Shown piece after piece: positions 53,103 through 63,624 of a DNA stretch of 64,000 bases; the first letter of the stretch is position 1, and each line of letters starts with the position of its first letter. The position numbers and the translations under genes were made by a program. The notes beneath the pieces were generated by a model. It was not told where the DNA came from. It ran no database searches and saw nothing but the letters and a program-made list of their open reading frames with translations. The stretch is from Capra hircus. Its lineage: Eukaryota > Chordata > Mammalia > Artiodactyla > Bovidae. The stretch is taken from contig NC_030836.1 in assembly GCF_001704415.2 (NCBI RefSeq), positions 28,804,001 to 28,868,000 of the forward strand. Direction: 5' to 3'.

Positions 53103-55034
53103 TCGGCTTTGTGCTGCCTTTGGACTCCATCCTTCCCCAACATGGGCACCCTGGAACTCACATAAAATACAGGCATGTTAGTCCCTTAGGAAGCCTGGCA
53201 ACATAAAAAGTGATCCTCGCTGGGCACATTCCCCTGACAATCATTTACTCCCCCCACCACGTGGGACCTGTCCTTTCTCTCCCCCCCAGGCACCCACTGC
53301 TAGAGCCCTCTGAACAGCCCCTGCCCCCCACCCCTTGGACACTTCAGCTGCCAGGGTCCCTCCGCCCTCAGCCTGACCTTGCTCAGTGAAGCCTGGGCCC
53401 CAACCCCCAGCAGGGCTGCTAGAGCTGCTGCCAGGGCCCATCCATCAGGCCCAGCAGCCCCCACCCCCAACCCCCCCCCCCACAATGGGCCTGTGAACAT
53501 CAGCGCTTCCATCAGAGGGCCCACGGGAGGGACTCCTGGGGTCTATCTGCCGCCAGTACCCGCCAGCCCCTTCGAGGTGACAGCTACTGGGCAGAGGAAA
53601 GGGATGACCTCTCCCCTCCCATCCTCTTCTTTCAGAGGCTGCCAGCCCCCCTCCCACCTGGTGACCTGCTGGGACCTAGGAGACCAAAGCTTCCAGTCAA
53701 AGATAAAAAATGCCTGGCTATTGACTAAAACACAATAAAGGGCCAATTTGCATGTTATTTGCATAACCAACTAAGTCAAAATGGACCGAATGCCCCCCCT
53801 ACCATCACTGCCGCCTTTCTCAGCGCCCCATCTCCAATCTTTCCTCCTAGGCGCTGCCTGCACCTTCTCCCTTGCCCTGCAGAGTGGACTCCTTCCAGCA
53901 TCAAACTCCTTATGCTTCCACCCCACCCTCAGGGTAAGGAGGTGTATCCCCAAGGATGACAGGGGTCCCGAGTGCCTGCGCCCCTCCTCTGGCACGTTTC
54001 ACAGCACCTGATCCCTAAGGAAAGCCCTCTCCTAGCTTGCTGACCTCTCCCCCAGCCTCCCACCCTTGAGACCAGCTCTGTTTGTGCAGGAGCCCAGAGC
54101 ATGTCATGAGAGGCTGATGTTCCTGCAGCTGGGCTGTGTTTGGGCTCCGGCGCGAGTGAGAGAAGGGCGGCAAAGCAGGTCAGAGAGCGCAGAAGGGAGA
54201 GGGGGGCAGCAGAATGCTCGGGACCCAGCAGTCACAGCTCACACACGATATTTCTCCCCGCAGTGTTCTCTGCTCCAAGCCCGTGGGCCCCTGAGTCAGA
54301 GGCTTCCGGGGCTGTAAGGAGCTTTAGTTTATATACAAACAGCTGCATTTTCCTACTACTGTTTATTGCAAGGGGAGCCAGGCCGAGCGTCCTCCCAGCT
54401 GCACTTGGCCTCCGTCGTGGGTTTGGAGCTTGCTTGGCTGATCTGGGAGAGCAAGGAGAGCACAGTCCGTGAATGGGGAGCATCCCAAGGTGGGGGTGGA
54501 GGGGAAGTCTGGGGCCTGTTACCTGGTATCCTCCTGGACCTTGATCGCCTCCAACGCCCCTCACCCCTCTCCCTGATGAGCACACAGATAGAGGGACAAA
54601 GAGTTGAAGAATGGAGGCAGCTGCTGTCACCTCCACTTGAGGTCAGGTGTCCTTTCTACACTGCATGGTCACCAAGGCCACTACAAATGCCCTGTGCCCT
54701 GGGGCTGCTGTAAGCCTCCCTTGTGAGGCGTGAATAAGGCTCACAGCCCTGGAATCCAGGCCACGGGGCCACCCTGCCGCCACCAGGCCCGAGGGAGGCA
54801 GGAGAAGGGAGGGGCCCCCTCCCAAAGCAGGGCCAGCCTTGCCTCCTGTGATCTCTGGGTTCCCTGCAGCCAAGGGACGTGGGGCTGCCCCCTGAGGACC
54901 AGAGGACAGTGACCTTCCTCCACCCCAGTCGTAGCATAGCCCCCCTTTGGAGACGTGGCCTTGGAGCTACTAGTGGAAGCATTCCCCTGGGTCAGTGCCG
55001 GGACCAGGAGGCACACCCCAGGCTCTCTGGGCGA
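53102..55034. other. SINE-free GC-rich DNA with two motif-rich islands
   Basis: Holds the paired octamer island (53700-53780), a C-run (53469-53482) and a second AT-rich island (54312-54375) with 'tatatacaaacagctgcatt'. Long overlapping frames on both strands reflect GC content. Confidence 0.45.
53746..53764 (+). promoter_or_regulatory. Paired octamer (POU/OCT) sites
   Basis: Two exact ATTTGCAT octamers at 53746-53753 and 53757-53764, start-to-start spacing 11 bases, about one helical turn. They sit in an AT-rich island within GC-rich DNA. POU-factor binding is inferred. Confidence 0.4.
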
Positions 55035-55180
55035 GTGAGAAGTTGCTCAGCATCTCCCTGCCTCAGTTTCCCTCTTAAAATCGAGTGAGGCCCCCTTACC
55101 ATGACTGCAGCAGGACTAAGGGTATCACTTGTCTGGGCTAGTTGCCGTGGGCCTGGCACACAGTGGGTGCTCAGTGATGG
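55035..55180 (+). repeat. MIR (forward), partial
   Basis: 'catctccctgcctcagtttc', 'gtatcacttgtctgggctag' and 'ggcctggcacacagtgggtg' follow the MIR second half. Confidence 0.55.
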
Positions 55181-56394
55181 GCTGCTGGTATCTCAGCACA
55201 GGCCAGGGCGGGGGGTGGGGTGGGGGCGATGCAGAGGAGGGGAACCGGGTCTGATACAGGCACCTCCACTTCCATCTTCACACCGCTGAAGACTTAGCGT
55301 CGCCGGCAGCTGTTTCATGGCTCTCTTCCCAACGTTTTTTCAGAGAGAAAGGTAGGAGAACCCAGTTTCCTCATCTATAGACTGATTTGAAAGCCGCTAC
55401 TCCTCATCCTGCTTCTCCATCTGGTGTAAGGGGAAGGGCAGGCTTTGGAGCAGACAAACCTGGGTGAGATCCCAGTTCTACCTGGAACTGGTGCATGGTC
55501 TTAAGGGAGTGACTCGTGACCTAACTGTTGTCCAGCCCTGAGGTCTCGTCCAGCAGTACCTGTCTTAGCAGGCCAGCTCCTGCAGGTGGCCGCATCTGAT
55601 GCCCACAGAGCCGTGGAGTGCCACCCGGGGCCAGTCCCCCAGCCTGTCCATTAGGGGCCTCTCTCGAAGCTGCTCAGGTAATAAACAATAACATTCACAG
55701 GGACCTCAGGCAGTGAATAGGGGGCACCTTGAGAAGGCTGAAACCCAATCAAGTCCCCACTTCCAGCCAGACTCTCCCAAACGTGGCCAGACTGACCAAA
55801 TTCAGGCTCCACTGTGAGGACAGTGGCATGAAGAATGACTCATCCTGTGCCTTCCAAGGAGAGAGAGCGACTGATCCGTGGCATTTCTCAGAGCTTAAAG
55901 GGTCATACATTAGGCAGCCAGCTGAGTGCGCTGGCTGGTGGACTCTGCTTTCACTGCAGTCCTGACCAGGGCATCTCTTTCACGTGCCCGGGGCCTTCCA
56001 CAGGGACCTCATCACCAACCCCTGTCACGTGATGACCTCACACACATAGGAACCTGTGCGCCCCACCCTCCCACTGGGCACAGACGCAGGCCATCCTCCC
56101 CTAGCTCCTGACACCAGGCAGGGGCCCAGAGAGCGGAGTGCCCAGAGGACAGTGCCCAGATGGCCCACAGACTGTTGTCCTTTTTCCTCTGCAGGGAGAG
56201 AGGAGGAAGGCAGGGGCCGTTTGGGGAGGAAATAAACTTCAGACTCATTACCCCCCAGGCCCGCCCCCAGCCCCAGCCTCCGTCTGCTCTCAGCACAATT
56301 AAAGTTCTCTAATCCGGTCGAAAAGTAGACACAGTTCTCCCATTGTCCCTGGCTCCTGTTTTCAATACAAATATTCAATTAAGCTTTCCCGGTT
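55181..56394. other. Unique DNA with MIR near 55440 and an AT-rich island near 56290
   Basis: 'ttggagcagacaaacctggg' with 'gatcccagttctacctggaa' (55440-55535) is a MIR piece. The island 56290-56375 carries 'gcacaattaaagttctctaa', CTAATCCGG, CCATTGTCC and 'caaatattcaattaagcttt'. No coding signal. Confidence 0.4.
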
Positions 56395-56600
56395 GCTGTG
56401 CTTAGTTGCTCAGTCGTGTCTGACTCTTTGCGACCCCTGTGAACTCTCGTCTGCCAGGCTCCTCTGTCCATGGGATTCTCCAGGCAAGAATACCGGAGTG
56501 GGTTGCCATGCTTCCTCCAGGGGATCTTCCCAACACAGGGATCAAACCCAAGCCTCCCACATTGCAGGCGAATTCTTTACTGTCTGAGCCACCAGGAAAG
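56395..56600 (-). mobile_element. Bov-tA SINE (reverse)
   Basis: 'gctgtgcttagttgctcagt' to GAGCCACCAGGAAAG. A second partial copy in the same orientation follows at once. Confidence 0.94.
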
Positions 56601-56602
56601 AC

Positions 56603-56719
56603 CAAGATGCTGCAGTGGGTAGCCCATCCCTTCCCCAGAGAATCTTCCAGACCCAGGAATTGAACCGGGGTCTCCCGCATTGCAGGCAGATTCTTTACCA
56701 GTTGAGCTATCAGGGAAGC
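56603..56719 (-). mobile_element. Partial Bov-tA SINE (reverse), tandem to previous
   Basis: Begins mid-body ('gatgctgcagtgggtagccc') and reaches the head end 'tatcagggaagcc'. Either a duplication of the preceding SINE's left half or an independent truncated insertion. Confidence 0.9.
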
Positions 56720-57027
56720 CTAATTGGGTCCCAAAGGAGGAAGCTTCCCAGAGAGACTGAGACCCAGAAGGTGCAGATGGACAGCCGCAGGCAGATTTGT
56801 CTTGATGCTCAAGAAACTCTTTTCTAGAACTCTGTGCCCACATAGTCTGCTTTCCTTCGAAACGGGCCCAGGAGAGGAAATGAATCTTTGAAAACAGGCC
56901 GTGGACCTCCCTGGACTTGCCTGGACTCAGTGACTTCTGGCATGTCCGGCCTCAGCTACTTTCTCCAGCCAGCAGCTCTTGCCCCCAGAACGAACATCCT
57001 CTCCATGTTTTAAGCAAAACAGGCCAG
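56720..57027. other. No recognised element
   Basis: Unique sequence; nothing recognised. Confidence 0.4.
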
Positions 57028-57225
57028 TGAAAGTTGCTCAGTCATGTCCGACTCTTTGTGGCCCCGTGAACTACACGGTCCATGGAATTCTCCAGGCCAG
57101 AATATTAGAATACTGGAGTGGGTAGCCATTCTCTTCTCCAGGGGCTCTTCCCAGCCCAGGGATGGAACCCAGGTCTCCCTCATTGCAGGTGGATTCTTTC
57201 CCAGCTGAGCCACCAAGGAAGCCCC
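57028..57225 (-). mobile_element. Bov-tA SINE (reverse)
   Basis: 'tgaaagttgctcagtcatgt' to GAGCCACCAAGGAAGCCCC. The body carries a small duplication, AGAATATTAGAATACTGGAG, instead of the single AGAATACTGGAG. Confidence 0.94.
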
Positions 57226-58001
57226 CAGTCAGAAAACAGACCAGCGCCACCACAAAATCCTGTAAGCCGTCATCCACCTCTCATATGAGCTGCTGCCAGC
57301 AACAGCCATTCCTTTTCCTGCAGTCGCTTATCAGAAGTGCCTTCAAAAGCAGAAGTGTTCTCTTTCTATGAAAACACTGAGACCCAAAGAGGAGAAAAAT
57401 CTGGTCCAAGGTCGCTGGGCCAGTTAGAGCTCATGCCTGCCTGGCCCTCCAGGGCTCCCCGTGGCCTCCTGCCTGTTTATACCCCGTTAGTTCCAATGGA
57501 GGCTGGAGTACAGGGACGTCTGGGTTCCAGGCCCAGCCCCATGGCTGTAACACAAAGGAGAGACACCTCCTTCCTCGGACAACCTCCAGGAATCAGTTTC
57601 CTCCATCAGATACTTTGTCCTGCGAATTCTAAGGACATTTAAAGACACCAGGAGTCAAGAAGTTAAGACCTGGCACAAAGCGATTTTTAGAACATGGGGA
57701 GGGGGTGAAGGTTAGTGGTTCTTCTATCTTTCTTTTCTTTTCTTTCTTTCTTTTCAATTTTTGATTCCATCTTAAAAAGTCAAGTTACAAGCCGGCGTGG
57801 GGGGCGGTGGGTAGTGAGGGAGCCAGAAAGGACTAAGGAAGGAGGCCATCTGGCCCTCCTAATTACAAACCCTAAAGCCTTCTTGACAGATCGGCTTGAC
57901 AGTGCGGGGTGGACTCTTCTCACTGGGCACAGGCTGCACCTGGAGGCCCCTGCGCCTGACCTCTAGCCAAAGGACAAGGTTGACTGGAAAAGGAAGAGGG
58001 G
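57226..58001. other. Unique DNA with a short (CTTT)n tract
   Basis: A pyrimidine run of mixed CTTT and CTTTT units lies at 57724-57756. No gene signal recognised. Confidence 0.45.
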
Positions 58002-58319
58002 AGGACTTCCCTGGTGGGCCAGTGGTAGAGAATCCGCCTGCCACCACAGGGGATATGGGTTGGATCCCTGGTCCGGGCAGGTCCCTCATGCCTCAGAGCA
58101 ATAAGCCTGTGCACCGCAACTCCTGAGCCTGTGTGGCCACAGCTACTGAAGGCTGCGCGCCTGGAGCCCTGTGGAGCAAGAGAAGCCTCCGCAACGAGAA
58201 GCCGGTGTTCCACAACTAAAGAGTAGCCCCTGTTCACCACCACTAGAGAAAGTCCACACAAAGCAACGAAGACACAGAGCAGCCAAAAATAAACAAATAA
58301 AATTATTTTTAAAAAAAAA
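58002..58319 (+). mobile_element. CHR SINE, long form, complete
   Basis: 'aggacttccctggtgggcca' head, 'gggttggatccctggtccgg', 'gcaataagcctgtgcaccgc', 'gcaagagaagcctccgcaac', 'caccactagagaaagtccac' and 'gcagccaaaaataaacaaat' with an A-rich tail. The longest copy in the window. Confidence 0.94.
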
Positions 58320-59921
58320 GAAAGGAGGATGAGAAGGGAGGGGCCAGGAGCCCCCTGATCAGAGTGGCAGAGAGACAGACACTCAGATGGACAGCTGGAC
58401 ATGGAGGGAGATCAGCTCCCTTGGAGGGGGCCACACGAGGAATCGGTGGACCTGTGTGCCTGGGCCTCCGCTTAAGGAAAGGGGAACTGTAGGTAGATTT
58501 CACCTAAACTTTTGGTTTGATGGCTGTCCGGGACCTCTCCAGACTTCCTCTCTCAAACGTCCCCCAAAATGCTGGGTCAGCATCTCTTGATCCAGGAACC
58601 CCAAGTTTCAGAGGGCCTTGAGGATTATAGTTCAGCCCAAAGATGCTTATCCTTAGTAACCAGAGCAGGCCCAAGTCTGGGCCAGGCAGTCGAGACTGCC
58701 CAGCTGGAGCCAGAATTCAATGCGTGATGAAGTCTGGGAGAGGGCGGGCAGATGGGAGACGTTCCCGTGGCAGGGAGCCCAGGAGGCAAGCGCTGAGCCA
58801 GGAGCTTCCAAGGGAGTCTGGCTCGGGGATTTACGAGTCTCTTGTTCCCATTAAAAAAAGACGCTATGCCTCGAGTGCTCTGGAGAGGATCATCACGCGG
58901 AGCCAAGACCCAAGGCAGGAGGGGAGCTGGCTTTCTTGAGAGGTACCATTCTCTCTGCTCTGAGACCAGACTCAGGACTCCTCGACTCCCTCATCCCAGA
59001 CTGGGGTTCAGAACTTCTCTACGATTTAGGACAAAGGAGGTGGGGGAGAGAGGGAAAGGGTGGTATGTCCTTGGCCCTGAACCCAAGAAGGAGCTTGAAG
59101 TTCCTGAAAAGTGGCAGTGAAGGTCACATGTGCTGAGATTCTTGAGCCGTCTGATTCAGAAGGATAAGCATCAGTGTTTCTGACCTCACCTTCTTCCCAG
59201 GATATCTTTGCTCAGCTATTCTAGAAGTATCTCGCTGGCAATTCTTCTTGCTCTTCAAATCCCCTCTCCATGTCCTATGCTAGGGTTTGGGTACCACAGA
59301 AAGCCTTTTGGTTTAGATTCCACACAAATCCCAGTTTGGGCATCACATTGTCAGAAGGCCCTGAGTGCTATGGTGTCCAGCCCCAGCCAGTCACAGATGG
59401 ACACTGACACACCTGCTGCTTTGGCCCATTTATCTTGAATTTGTTGAAGTCTTTGGGCTGTGAACCCTGCCTTGAGACAGCTCCAGATGGACTAGGACTC
59501 AAAGAGAAGAGATGAGAGAGACCTTGATGAATAGTTTCTTGAGAAAATGGGCTGTTAGTGAAGGAGAAGGAGTCAACCTAGGAGGCTCTAGACTAAAAGT
59601 GAGAAAAGAGCTTCTGGAATCAATTTACAGGAGCAGGGGGAGGAGCAAGAAACAGGAAAATGATGGCAGTGGGGGTGATCAGATTAATAGGCTCCCAGCC
59701 AGGTTGCTATTAGATAAGGTGCAAATCCAACAAGAGACAAGGCTATTGCAGGAGTCTGTTTTCAGTGGAATAAAAATGCCCTGGAGATGCTTGAAATCCA
59801 TCTTATAATCAACAGGTGTCACCAACTTCAAGATATTTGCAGGGATCTTTTCCTCTGGGCCAGAGAAAAAGAATTGCAGAAAGAGGTAAACAGATCCCCA
59901 AACTTGGTTTGTGTGTGGGTG
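58320..59921. other. No recognised element
   Basis: 1.6 kb of unique-looking sequence, GC-rich then balanced. Forward frames up to 98 residues overlap and lack domains. Confidence 0.45.
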
Positions 59922-59949
59922 GGGGCCTCCACATCTTTGGAAAGAAATA

Positions 59950-60175
59950 TTGTATTTGCTTATTTATCTTTTGCTGCATCCGGTCTTAGTTGTGGCGTGC
60001 GGGATCTTTTCATTGCATTGCAAGCGCTTCTCTCTAGTTCGCAGGCTCAGTAGCTGCAACTTGAAGGCTTAGTTTCTCCGAGGCTTGTGGGATCTTAGTT
60101 CCCTGACCAGGGATCGAACCCATGTCCCCTGCAACGCAAGGTGGATTCTTAACTACTGGACTGCCAGGGAAGTCC
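59950..60175 (-). mobile_element. CHR SINE, long form (reverse), old
   Basis: 'tgctgcatccggtcttagtt', 'gcattgcaagcgcttctctc', 'cttgtgggatcttagttccc', 'tgaccagggatcgaacccat' and terminal CTGCCAGGGAAGTCC. Flanks at 59922-59943 and 60176-60197 share GGGGCCTCCA and match at 17 of 22 bases; all five differences are transitions. Confidence 0.9.
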
Positions 60176-60289
60176 GGGGCCTCCATGTTTTCAGAAATGC
60201 CAGTCCCTCTGCTTAGAATGCCCTTCCTTCCCTTTGCCTTTCCTTCCCTTCCTGCCCTTTGCTCCCTCTCCACACTAAACTAGGTGGTC

Positions 60290-60620
60290 CTTCTCTATGC
60301 TCATAGAGCTATTGTGAGAATTAAGTGAGCAAATTCATATAAAATAATGAATTTATAATTAGACAGAACCTAGACTGGAATACTCAAAGATGAGTGCCCT
60401 TCGCATACCTGGACATGAGTCTCATCGGTAGGTGGTCACATGCTGGTCCATCACACCTACCTGATTGGAAGTTCTCAGCAAGCAGAAGCCATTTATTAGA
60501 TGTTTTTCTACCCTTAGGACCTAGAATATAGGATAGTTCAGTGTCTAGTGATCACTAAGTGATCATTAAATGTTGAATGAATATATAAATGAAACAATGA
60601 ATGCCTATGCATTTTTCAGA
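60290..60620 (+). repeat. MIR-like then L2-like tails
   Basis: 'tattgtgagaattaagtgag' (60310) is MIR-like; 'gatcattaaatgttgaatga' (60561) with ATATAAATGAA is an L2-type end. Both weak. Confidence 0.45.
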
Positions 60621-61379
60621 TATACTATGAGCAAAACATGTGCCTGCCATCAGAGGTGGGCATAGCCCCTTGGACATATGTGCCTTCGCCCCTCACCCAC
60701 TGGCTCAGGCACTCAGCCAACAGCCTGTGGTCCGCTGTCTTAGGGAGAGAGTTCATTCTGCTTTCCTCCAAGGCAGCCAACATCAACAGCAACATGGATG
60801 GAAAACAGACCAGGACCAATGAAAGTGGCTCCTCCTCCAACTGAGGTTCCAAATGTTTTAATTCCACTAATGAGGTCCAGAGAGGAGTGATCAGGAAGTG
60901 TCTAAAATTAGCCATTTTAATTTGAACAAGAGAGTTGGGATCTGATTCGGAAGGAGGCATAGTCTCTGGTGGAGAGAGTGGGATCCTAGGGAACCCCAGG
61001 AAAACCAGAGCAACATCTGGTGTTCCAGGCCCCCAGAGAATGCATGGATGGACTGAAGATCCATGTGATCCAATGCGTGGTCACACATGTTAGGACAATT
61101 CACTGATTTGTCCCAGAATCCATTGTGTTTCAAGTAAGAGGCCATGCCTCCAGTCTGGAAAACATTAGCTGGAGTTGGACGATGGGAGACCTTTCTCTGT
61201 CCCAACTCACCCCTTTCTAACCTCACTATTTCAGTTCCCAGTTTTTATCACTAAAGTTAGGCGTATGATAGGAGCCTCACTATCTTTGTGAAACCTCCTG
61301 ACTGTTCTGGCCCACAAGGGTCCCTCCATTCCCTGAATTCCTAAGGAAAATACAGTCTTTGTATTATTGTGTAAATATG
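60621..61379. other. No recognised element
   Basis: Unique sequence. The 111-residue minus-strand frames (60625-60960 and 60891-61226) have no recognisable domain and overlap forward frames. Confidence 0.4.
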
Positions 61380-61640
61380 CTGTTGTTCAGTTGCTAAGTC
61401 ATATCCGACTCTCTGGGACCCCATGGATTGCACCACATCAGGCTTCCTTGTCCTCTGCTATCCCCCAGAATTGGATCAAACTCATGTCTATTGAGTCGGT
61501 GATGCTACCTAACTATCTCATCCTCTGCCACCCCCTTCTCCTTTGGCCTTCAAGCTTTCCCAGCATCAGGGCCTTTTCCAATGAGTCAGCTCCTCTCATC
61601 AGGTGCCAAAGTACTGGAGCTTCAGCTTCAGCATCAGTAC
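61380..61640 (-). mobile_element. BovB LINE 3' fragment (reverse)
   Basis: 'ctgttgttcagttgctaagt', 'gtctattgagtcggtgatgc', 'tttcccagcatcagggcctt', 'ttccaatgagtcagctcctc' and 'aagtactggagcttcagctt' are the BovB 3' region in reverse. The left end uses the SINE-type TGTTGTTCAG variant instead of repeated AGTTC. Confidence 0.92.
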
Positions 61641-61659
61641 TAAATTTACCATTCATTTA

Positions 61660-61810
61660 TTAATCTATCAAACATTAATTGAGCACGCAATGTAAGCTAG
61701 ATACTGAGGTAGGAGGAGGGCTTCGAACAAAGAGAAAGAGGATGTTCTGTCTTAAGGCACTCAGTCTGCTGGGAAAACAAAGTGGAAAAAAACAACCATG
61801 ATAGTTCAGG
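61660..61810 (+). repeat. Ancient interspersed repeat fragment
   Basis: 'aaacattaattgagcacgca', 'agctagatactgaggtagg' and 'taaggcactcagtctgctgg' resemble the start of the 10505 family; cut by an L1 tail. Confidence 0.4.
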
Positions 61811-61890
61811 GTATCAGTTCACTTTGCTGTACAGTAAAAACTAACACAACATTGTAAAGCAACTATACTCCAATAGAAATTAATTAAAAT
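61811..61890 (+). mobile_element. L1 3' terminus, short
   Basis: 'gtatcagttcactttgctgt', 'acagtaaaaactaacacaac' and 'aagcaactatactccaatag' are the ruminant L1 end. Only about 80 bases are present. Confidence 0.88.
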
Positions 61891-62469
61891 TATAACAGAT
61901 ATATTAATGAACAATTTTTAAAGTAATTAAAGCATGTATATGTTTTTCTTTTAAATTCTATGTAATGAATAAGTAAAAGCGTGGCTCTGTATTGAAATAC
62001 ACAATATGAAATATATTTGCCATGATATCTCAGGATAATTGCAATGTGGAAGTCATGTGTGTACCAGGAACAGGGGAACACAGGCAGGGAACACCCCAGA
62101 TCTGTCCAAGGGGATCAGGAAGATTTTGTTTGGCACTAACTTAGCATATATTTCCTGATGTTACAAGTATTCTTTTTCTATGTCCTGACTCAGCAGATAG
62201 AGCAACTCAAACCCAAAGAATACGCCTTCTATTTCTTTATCATCAGGTCAACACAGAACCTTCACATAGTAAGAGTCCAACAGATGTTTTTTTATTGGTG
62301 ATTGCCTAAGAGTGTAGACACCTTTCATTACAGAAAATGGTGGCTGTTTCCATTCCTTTGAGAATCTACAAAAATAAGTTGAAACTACAGAGGGAAAGAA
62401 TTAGGATGAGGTCTCCTGTCAACCAACATATGACCCAGTGAGGTGGTAGGACTCAGTGGGGGAGGAGGA
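61891..62469. other. No recognised element
   Basis: AT-rich unique sequence; possibly an older L1 tail at the start. No gene signal. Confidence 0.4.
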
Positions 62470-62578
62470 GCGGCCATGCCATGTGGCGTGTGGGATCCTA
62501 GTTCCCCAGCCAGGGGTTGAACCCATGCCCCCTGCATTGGAAGTATGGAGTCTTATTGACTGGACCACACAAGTCCCT
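62470..62578 (-). mobile_element. CHR-2-type SINE (reverse)
   Basis: 'cggccatgccatgtggcgtg', 'ggatcctagttccccagcca', 'ggggttgaacccatgccccc' and 'gtcttattgactggaccaca'. Confidence 0.9.
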
Positions 62579-62823
62579 CCTTCTTTAAAATGCTTCAAAT
62601 ATAGGAAAGTTTCTCTTGTGTTCAGGACCCGAAGAACAGAAGTAAGGATTAGATGACCTTCCAAGAGCCCATTCATAGACCCCCAGTTCAGTTCAGTTCA
62701 GTCGCTCAGTCATGTTCAACTCTTTGCAACCCCATGAACTTCAGTATGCCAGGCCTCCCTGTCCATCACCAACTCCCAGAGTCCACCTAAACCCATGTCC
62801 ATTGAGTCGGTGATGCCATCCAA

Positions 62824-63159
62824 CTATCTCATCCTCTGTCGTCCCCTTCTCCTCCTGCCCCCAATCTTTCCCAGCATCAGGGTCTTTTCCAATGAGTCAG
62901 CTCTTTGCATCAGGTGGCCAAAGGATTGGAGTTTCAGCTTCAAGATCAGTCCTTCCAATGAACACCCAGGACTGATCTCTTTTAGGATGGACTTGTTAGA
63001 TCTCTTTGCAGTCCAAGGGACTCTCAAGAGTCTTCTCCAACACCACAGTTCAAAAGCGTCAATTCTTTGCCATTCAGCTTTCTTTACAGTCCAACTCTCA
63101 CATCCATACATGACCACTGGAAAAACCATAGCTTTGACTAAACGGACCTTTGTTGACAA
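62824..63159 (-). pseudogene. BovB RT C-terminal reading frame fragment
   Basis: An open stretch of about 110 residues with 'VVMYGCESWTVKKAE', 'WCWRRLLRVPW' and 'GGRRRRGRQRMR', the region downstream of the RT core in BovB. It is separated from the RT core by the BOV-A2 insertion. Confidence 0.85.
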
Positions 63160-63190
63160 AGTAATGTCTCTGCTTTTTAATATGCTATCT

Positions 63191-63468
63191 GCTACTGCTG
63201 CTGCTGCTAAGTCACTTCAGTCGTGTCTGACTCTGTGCAACCCCATAGACAGCAGCCCACCAGGCTCCCCCATCCCTGGGGTTCTCCAGGCAAGAACACT
63301 GGAGCGGGTTGCCATTTCCTTCTCCAATGCATGAAAGTGAAAAGTGAAAATGAAGTCGCTCAGTCATGTCCGACTCTTAGCGACCCCATGGACTGCAGCC
63401 TACCAGGCTCTTCCATCCATGGGATTTTCCAGGCAAGATTACTGGAGTGGGGTGCCATTATCTAGGTT
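63191..63468 (-). mobile_element. BOV-A2 dimeric SINE inside BovB (reverse)
   Basis: TGCTACTGCTGCTGCTGC left end, first monomer ('tcgtgtctgactctgtgcaa'), linker 'tgcatgaaagtgaaaagtga', second monomer ('catgtccgactcttagcgac'). TATCT occurs on both sides (63186-63190 and 63469-63473), a short duplication or microhomology. Confidence 0.94.
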
Positions 63469-63624
63469 GGTTATAACTTTCCTTCCAAGGAGTAAGCGTC
63501 TTTTAATTTCATGGCTGCAATCACCATCTGCAGTGATTTTGGAGCCCCCCAAATAAATTCAGCCACCATTTCCACTGTTTCCCCATCTATTTGCCATGAA
63601 GCGATGGCACCAGATGCCACGATC

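Noticed and set aside
52765..53181. Cys/Val-rich and His/Thr-rich proteins
   Set aside because: Translations of the TG and CA strands of a microsatellite.
60638..60844. Processed pseudogene (frame rich in S, N, T near the end)
   Set aside because: No recognisable parent protein, no poly(A) tail and no target duplication.
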